Positions 25,886-37,141 of a stretch of DNA of 64,000 nt are shown one piece after another (position 1 is the stretch's first letter; each line of letters begins with the position of its first letter). The position numbers and the translations under genes are program-made. The notes beneath the pieces are model-generated. The model was not told the origin of the DNA and ran no database searches. It saw only the letters and a program-made list of their open reading frames with translations. This DNA is from Sphingomonas yabuuchiae (lineage in GTDB: Bacteria; Pseudomonadota; Alphaproteobacteria; Sphingomonadales; Sphingomonadaceae), in NCBI RefSeq assembly GCF_014199595.1, contig NZ_JACHNX010000007.1, positions 124,001-188,000 on the forward strand. Direction: 5' to 3'.

Positions 25886-26539
25886 ATGACCGTTTTCAAG
25901 CGAGTCGCGGCGTCCGCTGCCATGGCTCTATCTCTGGCGGGTCTTCTCGCCACCAGCACCCCCAGCCTCGCGACCAACGTTGCCGGTGTTGCTGCCACTC
26001 CAGTCAGTGCGATGACTGTTTCCGGGATCAACGTCGCCGATGTCGCGATGGTTCCCCAGAGCGCCCGGGCCACCATGTCCGCGCTCCCCGATTTTTCCCA
26101 GGTTTCTGAAGGCGATGAGGACGGCGACTATGACTCGCTGGCCGACGCCGTGGCCGATCAGGACGAGATTGCGTCGAGCGAAGAGCTCCGCTGTCTGGCC
26201 GGCGCCATCTATTTCGAAGGTCGCGGCGAACCGCTCGCAGGCCAGCTCGCCGTGGCGCAGGTCATCCTGAACCGCACCAAGTCGGGTCGTTTCCCCACCG
26301 GCGTGTGCGACGTCATCAAGCAGCGCGGCCAGTTCAGCTTCGTGCGCCGTGGTGAAATCCCGTCGGTCAGCCCGTCGCACACCGCCTATCGCACCGCCGT
26401 CGCCGTCGCCAAGGTTGCGCTGGCCCAGGCATGGGACAGCACGGCGGGCAAGGCGCTGTACTTCAACACCCCCGGCAACCGTCCGGGCGTGCGGGTGCAG
26501 AAGGTCGCCGCGATCGGCAACCACATCTTCTATCGTTGA
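25886..26539 (+). CDS. SleB-type cell-wall hydrolase (Hydrolase_2)
   Basis: This 217-residue exported protein has a signal peptide (VAASAAMALSLAGLLATSTPSLA) and a C-terminal SleB-type catalytic domain from about residue 100. The motif LAGAIYFEGRGEP carries the proposed catalytic glutamate, followed by QLAVAQVILNRTKSGRFP and ALYFNTPGNRPG. SleB enzymes are lytic transglycosylases of peptidoglycan; in Gram-negative bacteria the domain is often called a cell-wall hydrolase. The linker (about 45-95) is acidic. A 155-bp gap precedes the ATG, so it likely has its own promoter, and a terminator follows. Confidence 0.88.
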   Translation: MTVFKRVAASAAMALSLAGLLATSTPSLATNVAGVAATPVSAMTVSGINVADVAMVPQSARATMSALPDFSQVSEGDEDGDYDSLADAVADQDEIASSEELRCLAGAIYFEGRGEPLAGQLAVAQVILNRTKSGRFPTGVCDVIKQRGQFSFVRRGEIPSVSPSHTAYRTAVAVAKVALAQAWDSTAGKALYFNTPGNRPGVRVQKVAAIGNHIFYR

Positions 26540-26547
26540 TATTCAAG

Positions 26548-26567
26548 GCCCCGTTCCAGGGGCTTTT
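26548..26567 (+). terminator. Rho-independent terminator of the SleB-type gene
   Basis: The stem GCCCC (26548-26552) with GGGGC (26559-26563), loop GTTCCA, is followed by TTTTG. It begins 9 bp after the stop codon. Confidence 0.65.
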
Positions 26568-26600
26568 GCATTTGTTCGTCAAATGTTCTAAGTGGGTGGC

Positions 26601-27089
26601 ATGTTGGACATGCCGCCCGCTTCGTGCGTCGACGATCCGCTGTCTCCGCTCTGCGCCGCCGATGTCGCGCGGGGCGTGACCCGGATGCTGCTCCGCCACG
26701 ACCTGATCACCATTCCCGAAGTCCCGCTGGAAGGCGGCCGCCGGGCCGACCTGATGGCGCTCGACGCGCGGGGGAATGTCGTCGTCGTCGAGATCAAGGT
26801 GTCGCGCGCCGACATGCTGGGCGACGGCAAATGGCCCGATTATCTGGCGCATTGCGACCGCTTCTACTGGGCGGTGCCCGCCGGGTTCGACTGGTCGCCG
26901 CTGGAAAGCGCGGCGTTCCTGCCCGAGCGGACGGGGATCATCGTCGCCGATCGTTACGATGCCGCGATCGTGCGCGAGGCGCATAGCGTGCCGCTGTCCG
27001 CGCATGTGCGGAAGAAAGCGACGCTGAATTTCGCGCGCAGGGCAGGGCGGCGGATGATCGGGTTGACCGATCCGGATGCGGGGATGTGA
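26601..27089 (+). CDS. mmcB: MmcB family DNA repair protein (putative PD-(D/E)xK nuclease)
   Basis: MmcB proteins belong to a DNA-damage-related family found in alphaproteobacteria and are predicted restriction-like nucleases. The core shows the fold: RRADLMALDARGNVVVVEIKVSRADMLGDGKW, in which the D and the ExK of EIKV are the metal and catalytic residues, then PDYLAHCDRFYWAVP. The ATG at 26601 is preceded by AAGTGGGTGG; a GTG 9 bp earlier is an alternative. Length about 162 residues. It stands alone between the SleB terminator and a repeat A copy. No LexA-type operator is obvious upstream. Confidence 0.88.
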   Translation: MLDMPPASCVDDPLSPLCAADVARGVTRMLLRHDLITIPEVPLEGGRRADLMALDARGNVVVVEIKVSRADMLGDGKWPDYLAHCDRFYWAVPAGFDWSPLESAAFLPERTGIIVADRYDAAIVREAHSVPLSAHVRKKATLNFARRAGRRMIGLTDPDAGM

Positions 27090-27152
27090 GGCCGTTGGGC
27101 CCGGCAGGACTCCCACCCGCAACCTAGCGGTTCAGTGTGGAGAGGGTTTCCT

Positions 27153-27243
27153 GTGGCCTTCGACTACGCTCAGGCGGAACGGAGGTTGGGGGGGAGGGGG
27201 CCGATACAAACAGCCGTTCAGCCTGAGCGTAGTCGAAGGCCAC
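27153..27243. repeat. repeat family A, copy 3 (reverse arrangement, matched arm changes)
   Basis: The arms GTGGCCTTCGACTACGCTC... (27153-27182) and ...CTGAGCGTAGTCGAAGGCCAC (27214-27243) pair over 30 bp with one or two mismatches. Here the GGCC ends face outward, opposite to copies 1, 2 and 5. Both arms carry the same substitution (CTACG/CGTAG instead of CTTCG/CGAAG), so pairing is kept. Confidence 0.85.
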
Positions 27244-27252
27244 GCTCCACCT

Positions 27253-28752
27253 TCACCGCGTCAATATCAACGTCACCACCGACTGCGGCGGCGCGATATC
27301 CCCCGCGATATCCACGGACTTATGCACAGCGTCGGTCACGATCATCCGCCGCTGCCACCGCCCCGGCACCGCCACGTTCAGCGGTCTCGGAGACAGGCCT
27401 GGATTGACATGGACCAGCACCAGCCGCCGTCCGTCGGGTGACAGTGCGCCGACCGTATCCATATCGTCCACCGGCACCAGCCGGTCGCCCGGCCGGATAT
27501 AGCGGCTGAACTGCGCCATCGCCCAATATTTGCCCGTCACATGGATCGCATGGGGCTGGTCCGCCGCGCCCATCAGGTCGGCCTTGACGATACCCCAGTT
27601 CGATCCCTTCTCGCCCTTGCGGGTGCTGAGATCCTCGACCGCCTGCCAGAAGACCCAGGCGGCGGGCTCCAGCCGCTTGAGATCGCCGACGACATGCTCG
27701 GCAAAGGCCAGTGGCGTCGCCATGCCGGTCAGGTCCTCGGGATCGCCCGACAGCGGCGTGTCGTTCTCGCTCATCCACATCTTGATGCCCGAGGCGCGGG
27801 CGATGTCGCGCACGGCGGTCTGGTGGACCGTGCCATAGCTGTGGACGTTCAACTGTCCGATCGCGGCGCGAGTGGCGGGCGGATAGGCGGCCCAGTCCTG
27901 TACGAAAAGATGCGAGGCGGTTTCGTCGGGAGCGGCGATGACGGTGGACAGCCGCTTGGCCTTCAGCGCGGTGGCGGTCGCGTCGATCATCTGCGCCTGA
28001 CGGGCGGGGCTCCAATGCGCGCCTTCCTGGGTATTGGCGGCGAACCAGTAATTGGTGTTGGGCTCGTTGACCGGCGACAGGGTGCGGAAGGTCAGATGGT
28101 GCCGCCGCTGCAATTCGTCAGTGACGCGGACCAGATAGGTGGCGAAGGCGGCTTCCTGACCGGGGCGAAGATTATCGTCCGTCCCCTTTTCCGCGCCCGA
28201 CACCCGCCCGCTGACCGTCATGAACCAGGGCGGCGAGTTGGAGAAGGCCTCGAAGATCGGCTGCTTCACGCGTGCGGTGATGGCGTCGAGCCACCAGCGC
28301 TGGTTGGCGTCCTGCCCCCAGTCCCACATGGCGGGATCATCGGCGCGCCACCAGTCCTTGCCCGTCATCCCCGCCGGTTGCCGCCAGAAACCCGGCACCG
28401 CGCGCCCGACCTTCATATAGGGGGGCGTGTCCGCCGCGTTGCCGCCACCGATATTGTAGCGCGCGATCGTCCAGCCGAGGCCTTGCGGCCCGTAGAACAG
28501 ATCCGCCAGCCGCGTCCGCTCCGCCTCGGGCCAGCCGCCGGTGACATGCGCGAACCAGGCGAGCGCAGTGCCCCAGCCCTCGAACACCGTCGACGGGCGG
28601 TCGATCGCGGGGCGCAGGGTCACGGGCACCGGACGGTCGGCGGGCGGCGGGGCGGCCTGTCCCTGCGCCGCCTGGGCCGCCCCCGGACCCAGGATCAGCG
28701 CCAGCGCGGCGGCCGCCAGACGGCTTTTACGAAGGATCGTCCCGTTCTTCAC
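27253..28752 (-). CDS. GH30 glycoside hydrolase, endo-beta-1,6-galactanase-like
   Basis: This 499-residue secreted enzyme starts at a GTG preceded by GGGGGAGA and has a signal peptide (RKSRLAAAALALILGPGAAQA). The family 30 barrel begins at EGWGTALAWFAHVTGG; the acid/base is E230 in LSPVNEPNTNYW and the nucleophile E329 in WMSENDTPLSG. FSNSPPWFMTVSGRVSG lies between, and a C-terminal beta-sandwich follows. The closest subfamily I recognise is GH30_5, which cleaves beta-1,6-galactan. It is divergent from GH2-GH51-GH43. An ATG 7 codons upstream lacks a ribosome-binding site. Confidence 0.85.
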   Translation of the reverse strand: MKNGTILRKSRLAAAALALILGPGAAQAAQGQAAPPPADRPVPVTLRPAIDRPSTVFEGWGTALAWFAHVTGGWPEAERTRLADLFYGPQGLGWTIARYNIGGGNAADTPPYMKVGRAVPGFWRQPAGMTGKDWWRADDPAMWDWGQDANQRWWLDAITARVKQPIFEAFSNSPPWFMTVSGRVSGAEKGTDDNLRPGQEAAFATYLVRVTDELQRRHHLTFRTLSPVNEPNTNYWFAANTQEGAHWSPARQAQMIDATATALKAKRLSTVIAAPDETASHLFVQDWAAYPPATRAAIGQLNVHSYGTVHQTAVRDIARASGIKMWMSENDTPLSGDPEDLTGMATPLAFAEHVVGDLKRLEPAAWVFWQAVEDLSTRKGEKGSNWGIVKADLMGAADQPHAIHVTGKYWAMAQFSRYIRPGDRLVPVDDMDTVGALSPDGRRLVLVHVNPGLSPRPLNVAVPGRWQRRMIVTDAVHKSVDIAGDIAPPQSVVTLILTR

Positions 28753-28894
28753 CCTGGCGTCTCCCCCACGCATATCCGATCAAACGTCAGACTATAGCCG
28801 GAGGCGCGGCGGGTCCGTCAACCTGCGTCGGATCAGGGATGCGCGGGCGGTCCCGAGGTCCTTTTTCCTTGTCGAGATGACAAAGCCGTCATAA

Positions 28895-32152
<3,258 letters not shown>

Positions 32153-32208
32153 GGCTGTTCTTTACTCGGACAATAAGCCATCATGCCGCATCAGGCAGAG
32201 GAGAATCC

Positions 32209-33774
32209 ATGAAAAGGGCAACGAAATTCCTGTTCGCGGCGGCGGTCGCCACGCTGTTCGCGGGCACCGCAACGGCACAAACCGTGCCCGCCGGTACCGC
32301 CGACACGGTCGAAGTGCATGCCGACCGTCCGGGGCCGGTCTATAACCGCCGCCTGTTCGGCCAGTTCGCCGAGCATCTGGGCACCGGCATCTATGGCGGT
32401 ATCTGGGTCGGCAAGGGCAGCAAGATTCCCAACGTCAACGGCTATCGCCGCGACGTGCTCGACGCGCTGAAGGCGATCCGAGTGCCGGTGATCCGCTGGC
32501 CGGGCGGCTGCTATGCGGACGAATATCACTGGCGCGAAGGTGTCGGCCCGCAGGCCAAGCGCCTGACCAAGGTCAACACCAACTGGGGCGGCGTGACCGA
32601 GGACAACAGCTTCGGCACGCATGAATTCATGAATTACAGCGAGATGGTCGGCGCCGAGGCCTATGTCTCGGGCAATGTCGGCTCGGCCTCGCCGTCTGAA
32701 ATGGCCGAGTGGGTCGAATATATGACCTTCCCGTCCAAATCGACCTATGCCGAGGAGCGCCGCAAGAACGGCCGCGACCGCCCATGGAAGCTGGCCATGT
32801 TCGGCATCGGCAACGAGCTGTGGGGTTGCGGCGGCAATATGCGTCCCGAATATGCCGCCGACGTGACGCGCCGCTATTCGACCTTCCTGAAGGTCCCGGC
32901 GGGCGAAAAGCTTCAGAAGATCGCCAGCGGCGCCAACAGCGACGACTATAACTGGACCGAAGTGATGATGCGCGACGCGGGCGGCGCGTTCGACGGCATC
33001 GGCGTCCATTACTATACGATTCCGGGCAATTGGGACAAGAAGGGCGCGGCCACCGGCTTTGACGAGGAAAGCTGGGCGCGCACCCTGTCCAAGACGCTGA
33101 AGATGGAAGAGCTGCTCACCCGTCACTCGGCGATCATGGACAAGTACGATCCGAACAAGCGGGTCGCGCTGCTCGTCGACGAATGGGGCACCTGGTATGA
33201 TGTCGAACCCGGCACCAATCCGGGCTTCCTGTACCAGCAGAACTCGCTTCGCGACGCGATGGTGACGAGCCTGAACCTCGACATCTTCGCCCGTCACGCC
33301 GACCGCGTGCGGGGCGCCAACATCGCCCAGATGATCAACGTCCTCCAGGCGATGATCCTGACCGACGGCGCGCGCATGGTGAAGACGCCCACCTATTGGG
33401 TGTTCGACATGTACAAGGACTATCAGGACGCGACCGTCTTGCCGGTCGATGTCCAGTCGCGCTGGTACAACAAGAACCAGTGGGTGATGAAGGCGGTCAG
33501 CGCCTCGGCCGTTCGCGACAAGGCGGGCGTGGTCCATGTCGGCCTGACCAATGTCGATCCCAACCAGCCCGCGACCGTCTCGGTCAAGCTGGACGGCGTG
33601 ACCGCGGCGCAGGTGTCGGGCCGGGTTCTGACCGGCGCGACGATGGACGCGCACAACAGCTTCGACGCGCCGAACCAGGTCGCGCCGCAGCCGTTCAATG
33701 GCGCGACGCTGTCGGGCGGCATGCTGACCGTGCAGGTGCCGGCCAAGTCGGTCGTCATGCTGGACCTGCGCTGA
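32209..33774 (+). CDS. GH51 alpha-L-arabinofuranosidase, secreted
   Basis: This 521-residue protein begins with a signal peptide (KFLFAAAVATLFAGTATAQ) after a strong site CAGAGGAGAATCC. The barrel carries the family 51 pair: acid/base E203 in GIGNELWGCGG and nucleophile E325 in LVDEWGTWYDVEPG. N-terminal motifs FGQFAEHLG and VIRWPGGCYADEYHW fix the family. The C-terminal beta-sandwich is intact. GH51 enzymes release arabinofuranose from arabinogalactan or arabinoxylan; with GH2 56 bp upstream and GH43 overlapping by 1 bp, arabinogalactan is the likelier substrate. Confidence 0.93.
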   Translation: MKRATKFLFAAAVATLFAGTATAQTVPAGTADTVEVHADRPGPVYNRRLFGQFAEHLGTGIYGGIWVGKGSKIPNVNGYRRDVLDALKAIRVPVIRWPGGCYADEYHWREGVGPQAKRLTKVNTNWGGVTEDNSFGTHEFMNYSEMVGAEAYVSGNVGSASPSEMAEWVEYMTFPSKSTYAEERRKNGRDRPWKLAMFGIGNELWGCGGNMRPEYAADVTRRYSTFLKVPAGEKLQKIASGANSDDYNWTEVMMRDAGGAFDGIGVHYYTIPGNWDKKGAATGFDEESWARTLSKTLKMEELLTRHSAIMDKYDPNKRVALLVDEWGTWYDVEPGTNPGFLYQQNSLRDAMVTSLNLDIFARHADRVRGANIAQMINVLQAMILTDGARMVKTPTYWVFDMYKDYQDATVLPVDVQSRWYNKNQWVMKAVSASAVRDKAGVVHVGLTNVDPNQPATVSVKLDGVTAAQVSGRVLTGATMDAHNSFDAPNQVAPQPFNGATLSGGMLTVQVPAKSVVMLDLR

Positions 33775-35123
33775 TGAAGGCCCGCGCCGGAGCGCTGCTC
33801 GCCGCCGTCCTTCTTACCGGGGCGGCGGGGTCCGCTGTGCCCCGGCGCGATGTTCCATGGAATAGTCCGGGGGCGGGTAATCCGCTGCTCCCCGGCTATT
33901 TCGCCGACCCCTCCATCGTTCGCGATGGGGGGCGTTGGTATATATTCGCCACGATCGATCCGTGGGGCGATGATCGTCTGGGGCTATGGACCTCGGACAA
34001 TGGCCGCGACTGGCGCTTCTCGCAGCCGAACTGGCCGACCAAGCAGGCCGCGACCAGCCCGACCTCGGGCGATGCCAAGGTCTGGGCCCCCTCGGTGGTC
34101 AAGGCGCCGAACGGCCGCTGGTATATGTATGTCTCGGTCGGCAGCGAGGTGTGGGTCGGCTCCGCCCCATCCCCGGCGGGGCCATGGGCCGATGCCAATG
34201 GCGGCAAGCCGCTGATCGCGCGCGACTTCGCGCCCCAATATCACATGATCGACGCCGAGGCGTTCGTCGATGATGACGGCCAGGCCTATCTCTATTGGGG
34301 ATCGGGCTTGAACTGGGTCAACGGGCATTGCTTCGTCGTGAAGCTGAAGCCCGACATGGTTCACTTCGACGGCGCGCCGAAGGACGTGACCCCGGCGAAT
34401 TACTTCGAAGGCCCCTTCATGGTGAAGGAGAAGGGGCGTTACCTGCTGACCTATAGCGACGGCAACACCACCAAGGACACGTACAAGGTCCGTTATGCGG
34501 TCGGCAAATCGCCGATGGGCCCGTTCACCGAAGCGGCGAACAGCCCGCTGCTGGAAACCGATGCCGCACGGCAGATCATCAGCCCCGGCCATCACGCGAT
34601 CTTCGCCGACAAGGGCAAGTCGTACATCCTCTATCACCGTCAGGCGCTGCCCTTCGTGATGGGTGGCGAGCGCGTGCTGCGGCAGGTGTCGGTCGACCCG
34701 CTGACCGTGCGGGCGGACGGCACGTTCGAGAAGGTTCGGCCCAGCCATGATCCGGTGATCCCGGCCTTTGCGGCAAAGCGCGATCGCGGGCTGCGCTGGA
34801 CGGGCAAGGGCGTGGACGCGCTGGCGGCGGACGACAATTACGCGACCGCGTGGCGGCCCGAAGCCGGGCAGGCGCCGGTGCTGACCGCCGATCTGGGCGG
34901 ATTGCGGGACATACGCGAAAGCCGGGTCCGCCCAGCCTTTGCGATTCAGCCGCAGGATCTGCGGATCGAGGCTTCGCCGGACGGCAAAAGCTGGCGCGAC
35001 GTGGCGGCCGAGACAGGCGTCAGCGGCTCACCGATCACGCTGCGCCATCCGGGCAAGGCCCGCTTCCTGCGCATGACGGTGACGGCGAAGGAACCCGCGA
35101 TCCTGGAGTGGTCGATCTTCTGA
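33774..35123 (+). CDS. GH43 glycosidase with C-terminal F5/8-type domain, secreted
   Basis: Family 43 enzymes form a five-bladed propeller and include arabinofuranosidases, xylosidases and exo-1,3-galactanases. The general base is D45 in FADPSIVRD, the pKa modulator D160 in MIDAEAFVDDDG and the acid E212 in YFEGPFMVK. From about residue 340 a discoidin-like (F5/8 type C) domain follows (DNYATAWRPEAG, SPDGKSWRDVA), which usually binds carbohydrate. The N-terminus looks like a signal peptide (ALLAAVLLTGAAGSA). It starts in a TGATG overlap with GH51. The exact specificity is not readable. Confidence 0.88.
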   Translation: MKARAGALLAAVLLTGAAGSAVPRRDVPWNSPGAGNPLLPGYFADPSIVRDGGRWYIFATIDPWGDDRLGLWTSDNGRDWRFSQPNWPTKQAATSPTSGDAKVWAPSVVKAPNGRWYMYVSVGSEVWVGSAPSPAGPWADANGGKPLIARDFAPQYHMIDAEAFVDDDGQAYLYWGSGLNWVNGHCFVVKLKPDMVHFDGAPKDVTPANYFEGPFMVKEKGRYLLTYSDGNTTKDTYKVRYAVGKSPMGPFTEAANSPLLETDAARQIISPGHHAIFADKGKSYILYHRQALPFVMGGERVLRQVSVDPLTVRADGTFEKVRPSHDPVIPAFAAKRDRGLRWTGKGVDALAADDNYATAWRPEAGQAPVLTADLGGLRDIRESRVRPAFAIQPQDLRIEASPDGKSWRDVAAETGVSGSPITLRHPGKARFLRMTVTAKEPAILEWSIF

Positions 35124-35130
35124 TCTTGAG

Positions 35131-35292
35131 CCCCTCCCGCAGGCGAGTTTCAGGTCGGTCATGCCCCCGGTATGACCTAAACGATGCGGGGCATCGTTTA
35201 CCTGACACTGGGTTTGGGGAGGGGAGGGCCGCGAGCGATGGTCTCGGTGAGACTCTTTTCCCTCCCCCATCCCCTCCCGCCTGCGGGAGGGG
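35131..35292. repeat. repeat family B, copy 3, split by an inserted element
   Basis: The left unit begins CCCCTCCCGCAGGCG at 35131-35145, breaks off and resumes as GGGTTTGGGGAGGGG at 35210-35224. The right unit (about 35260-35292) is the intact inverse. The spacer TCTCGGTGAGACTC (35242-35255) is the inverse of the copy 2 spacer. It fills most of the 356-bp gap 35124-35479 with repeat A4; 35356-35479 holds only the promoter region of the next gene. Confidence 0.8.
35146..35209. mobile_element. 64-bp nested palindromic insert (cloverleaf-like) inside repeat B
   Basis: Terminal repeats AGTTTCAGGT (35146-35155) and ACCTGACACT (35200-35209) pair at 9 of 10 positions. Inside are the hairpins GGTCAT/ATGACC (35157-35162 with 35172-35177) and TAAACGATGC/GCATCGTTTA (35178-35187 with 35191-35200). 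It interrupts an otherwise standard family B unit and replaces four bases (GGAG). It encodes nothing. A MITE-like or REP-like element is inferred; no second copy is in the window. Confidence 0.5.
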
Positions 35293-35325
35293 CGTGCCTG
35301 TAGCGAGCGGCATGTTTCCCCTCCA

Positions 35326-35355
35326 CCGTTCAGCCTGAGCGAAGTCGAAGGCCAA
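35326..35355. repeat. repeat family A, copy 4 (single arm)
   Basis: One arm only: CCGTTCAGCC followed by TGAGCGAAGTCGAAGGCCAA. The opposite arm is absent, so this copy cannot form the long hairpin. Confidence 0.75.
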
Positions 35356-35479
35356 GGGCAGACCTTTCCTCAAACCCCATGGCAGCAACTGTAACAAAGG
35401 GCGTGGTAGGACGGATCACATATGGGATAGGCTCCGGCCGCCGATCCTCTGGTGTTCATGAGTGAGGCAAGGAACGGTA

Positions 35480-36457
35480 ATGGCGATCCCCGCATCGAAC
35501 CCGATGGGAAGCCCCCTCGCGCCCTTCCTGTCATACTGGACGGCCCCCGATGGCTGGGTCCATCGCCGCTATGACCGCCCGCACGAACCGGGCACCGCGC
35601 GGCGGGGCAGGTTGCTGTTCCAGACCGGCCGTGCCGACATGATCGAGAAATATGGCGATGCGATCGATCATTTCCGCGCACAGGGCTGGGACGTCACCGC
35701 CTTCGACTGGCGCGGGCAGGGCGGGTCGGGGCGGCTGACGGGTGACGGGACCGGGCATATCGACCGGCTCGACCGGCTGGGCGAGGATCTGGCCGCCTTT
35801 TATGCCGGGTGGGTAAGACCGGGCGAGGGGCCGCATGTCGTGCTGGGCCATTCGATGGGCGGGTTCGCCACCCTGTCGGCGCTGGCGGGGGGCGGGATAG
35901 CGCCCGATGCGGTGGTGCTGGTCGCACCGATGCTGGCGCTGCGCTCGCCGGTCGGCCAATGGGCAGGTGCACGCTTTGCCCGCTGGCAGGTCGGGCGCGG
36001 CGATCCGCTACGCCCCGCCTGGAGACGGCTGGAGACGCCCGCCGCCGCCATCGCGCGGCAGAAAAGGCTGACCCATGACCTGACCCGCTTTGCCGACCAG
36101 CAGGCTTTTCGACAGGCGCAGCCCGAGCTGTGTCTGGGATCGCCCAGCTGGCATTGGGTGGCGGAGGCCTTTCGCGCCACGGCGGCATTGCGCGACGATC
36201 CGGCGCTGGCACGGATCGCAACGCCGGTGCTGATGCTGGTCGCGCTCGCCGATCAGCTGGTCGATGCAGGCGCGGCGGCGCGGGTGGCGCAGCGTCTGCC
36301 GCAGGGCGAGCTGGTCGCTTTCGGTCGCGGCTGTGCGCATGAAATCCTGCGCGAGGCCGATCCGGTCCGCGCCAACGCCTTTGCCGCCATCGCCGCGTTT
36401 CTCGACCGGCGTGCGCCGGTTACTTCGCCCCGCAGCGAACCGGACCACCGCCCGTAA
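35480..36457 (+). CDS. alpha/beta hydrolase, lysophospholipase/monoacylglycerol lipase-like
   Basis: This protein of about 325 residues has the Hydrolase_4 fold of PldB-type lysophospholipases and monoacylglycerol lipases. FDWRGQGGSGR forms the oxyanion region, the nucleophile serine is in VLGHSMGGFATLS, the acid in VALADQLVDAG and the histidine in GCAHEILREADPVR. No signal peptide is evident, so it should be cytoplasmic. The ATG at 35480 follows AAGGAAC; a GTG 18 bp earlier lacks a site. Its last 38 bp overlap the convergent GIN-domain gene. Confidence 0.88.
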   Translation: MAIPASNPMGSPLAPFLSYWTAPDGWVHRRYDRPHEPGTARRGRLLFQTGRADMIEKYGDAIDHFRAQGWDVTAFDWRGQGGSGRLTGDGTGHIDRLDRLGEDLAAFYAGWVRPGEGPHVVLGHSMGGFATLSALAGGGIAPDAVVLVAPMLALRSPVGQWAGARFARWQVGRGDPLRPAWRRLETPAAAIARQKRLTHDLTRFADQQAFRQAQPELCLGSPSWHWVAEAFRATAALRDDPALARIATPVLMLVALADQLVDAGAAARVAQRLPQGELVAFGRGCAHEILREADPVRANAFAAIAAFLDRRAPVTSPRSEPDHRP

Positions 36458-37094
36458 TCCGGCATTTGGGCGTGCCCGCCACCGCCACCTTGCCCAGCCC
36501 GCCATTGGCGACCGCCGCCGTATAGCGCGCCCGTGCGGCAATCTCGCCGGGGCCGTCGAGCGTGACGGTCAGGTCGCCCGCCTCCAGCGTATCGGCCGCA
36601 ATGCTCGCAGGCCCATTGGCCGCCAGCCGCGCCTTGCCGACCCGGCCGCCCTCGATGGTCAGCCTGGCGGGGCCGAACAGCATCGCGGTCAGCTGATCGC
36701 CATCTGCCCGACCGATCCGCGCCTCGCCCGTGCCCGTGACCGACAGGGTAAGCGCGTTGCCCTTCATCGCCTGCACCGTCACCTGCGCGCCGCCGATGAC
36801 GGTGACACCGGAGAGCGGCGGCGCGGCGAGGGCCAGCGTCACCGGCGCGTCGCCCCCGCCCGAGCGTCGCACGACCAGCGTGCTGCCCATCACCTGCGCC
36901 TCGACCTGCCGCAGCGCCGCGCCGTCACCGGACAGGGTGCCGCGCGGCGAGGGGGCGGTGGTCATGGTGACGCGGAACGGCCCCTCAACCCGCAACTTGT
37001 CGAAGCTGCTCAGATCGACGCGCCGTTCGGCGGCAAAAGCAGGCGCCGCAATGAGCGTGGAAAACAGAATAGCGGAAGCGGCGCGGATCGACAT
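36420..37094 (-). CDS. GIN-domain (DUF2807) exported protein
   Basis: This protein of about 224 residues has a signal peptide (AASAILFSTLIAAPAFA) followed by a DUF2807/GIN domain, a right-handed beta-helix sometimes called an autotransporter adhesin head. Repeated short strands such as LTLSVTGTGEARIG, LTIEGGRVGKARLAANG and LTVTLDGPGEIAARA give the pattern. The final CRITGGGPVRCGAK holds two cysteines and resembles the end of its neighbour. The second ATG (37094) is favoured because GAGG lies 9 bp ahead of it. It is a tandem paralogue of the next gene, 47 bp away. Function unknown. Confidence 0.82.
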   Translation of the reverse strand: MSIRAASAILFSTLIAAPAFAAERRVDLSSFDKLRVEGPFRVTMTTAPSPRGTLSGDGAALRQVEAQVMGSTLVVRRSGGGDAPVTLALAAPPLSGVTVIGGAQVTVQAMKGNALTLSVTGTGEARIGRADGDQLTAMLFGPARLTIEGGRVGKARLAANGPASIAADTLEAGDLTVTLDGPGEIAARARYTAAVANGGLGKVAVAGTPKCRITGGGPVRCGAK

Positions 37095-37141
37095 CGGCGT
37101 CATCCTCGCACCGCCCCGTCGGCGTCGCAAGCAGGTCCCCG

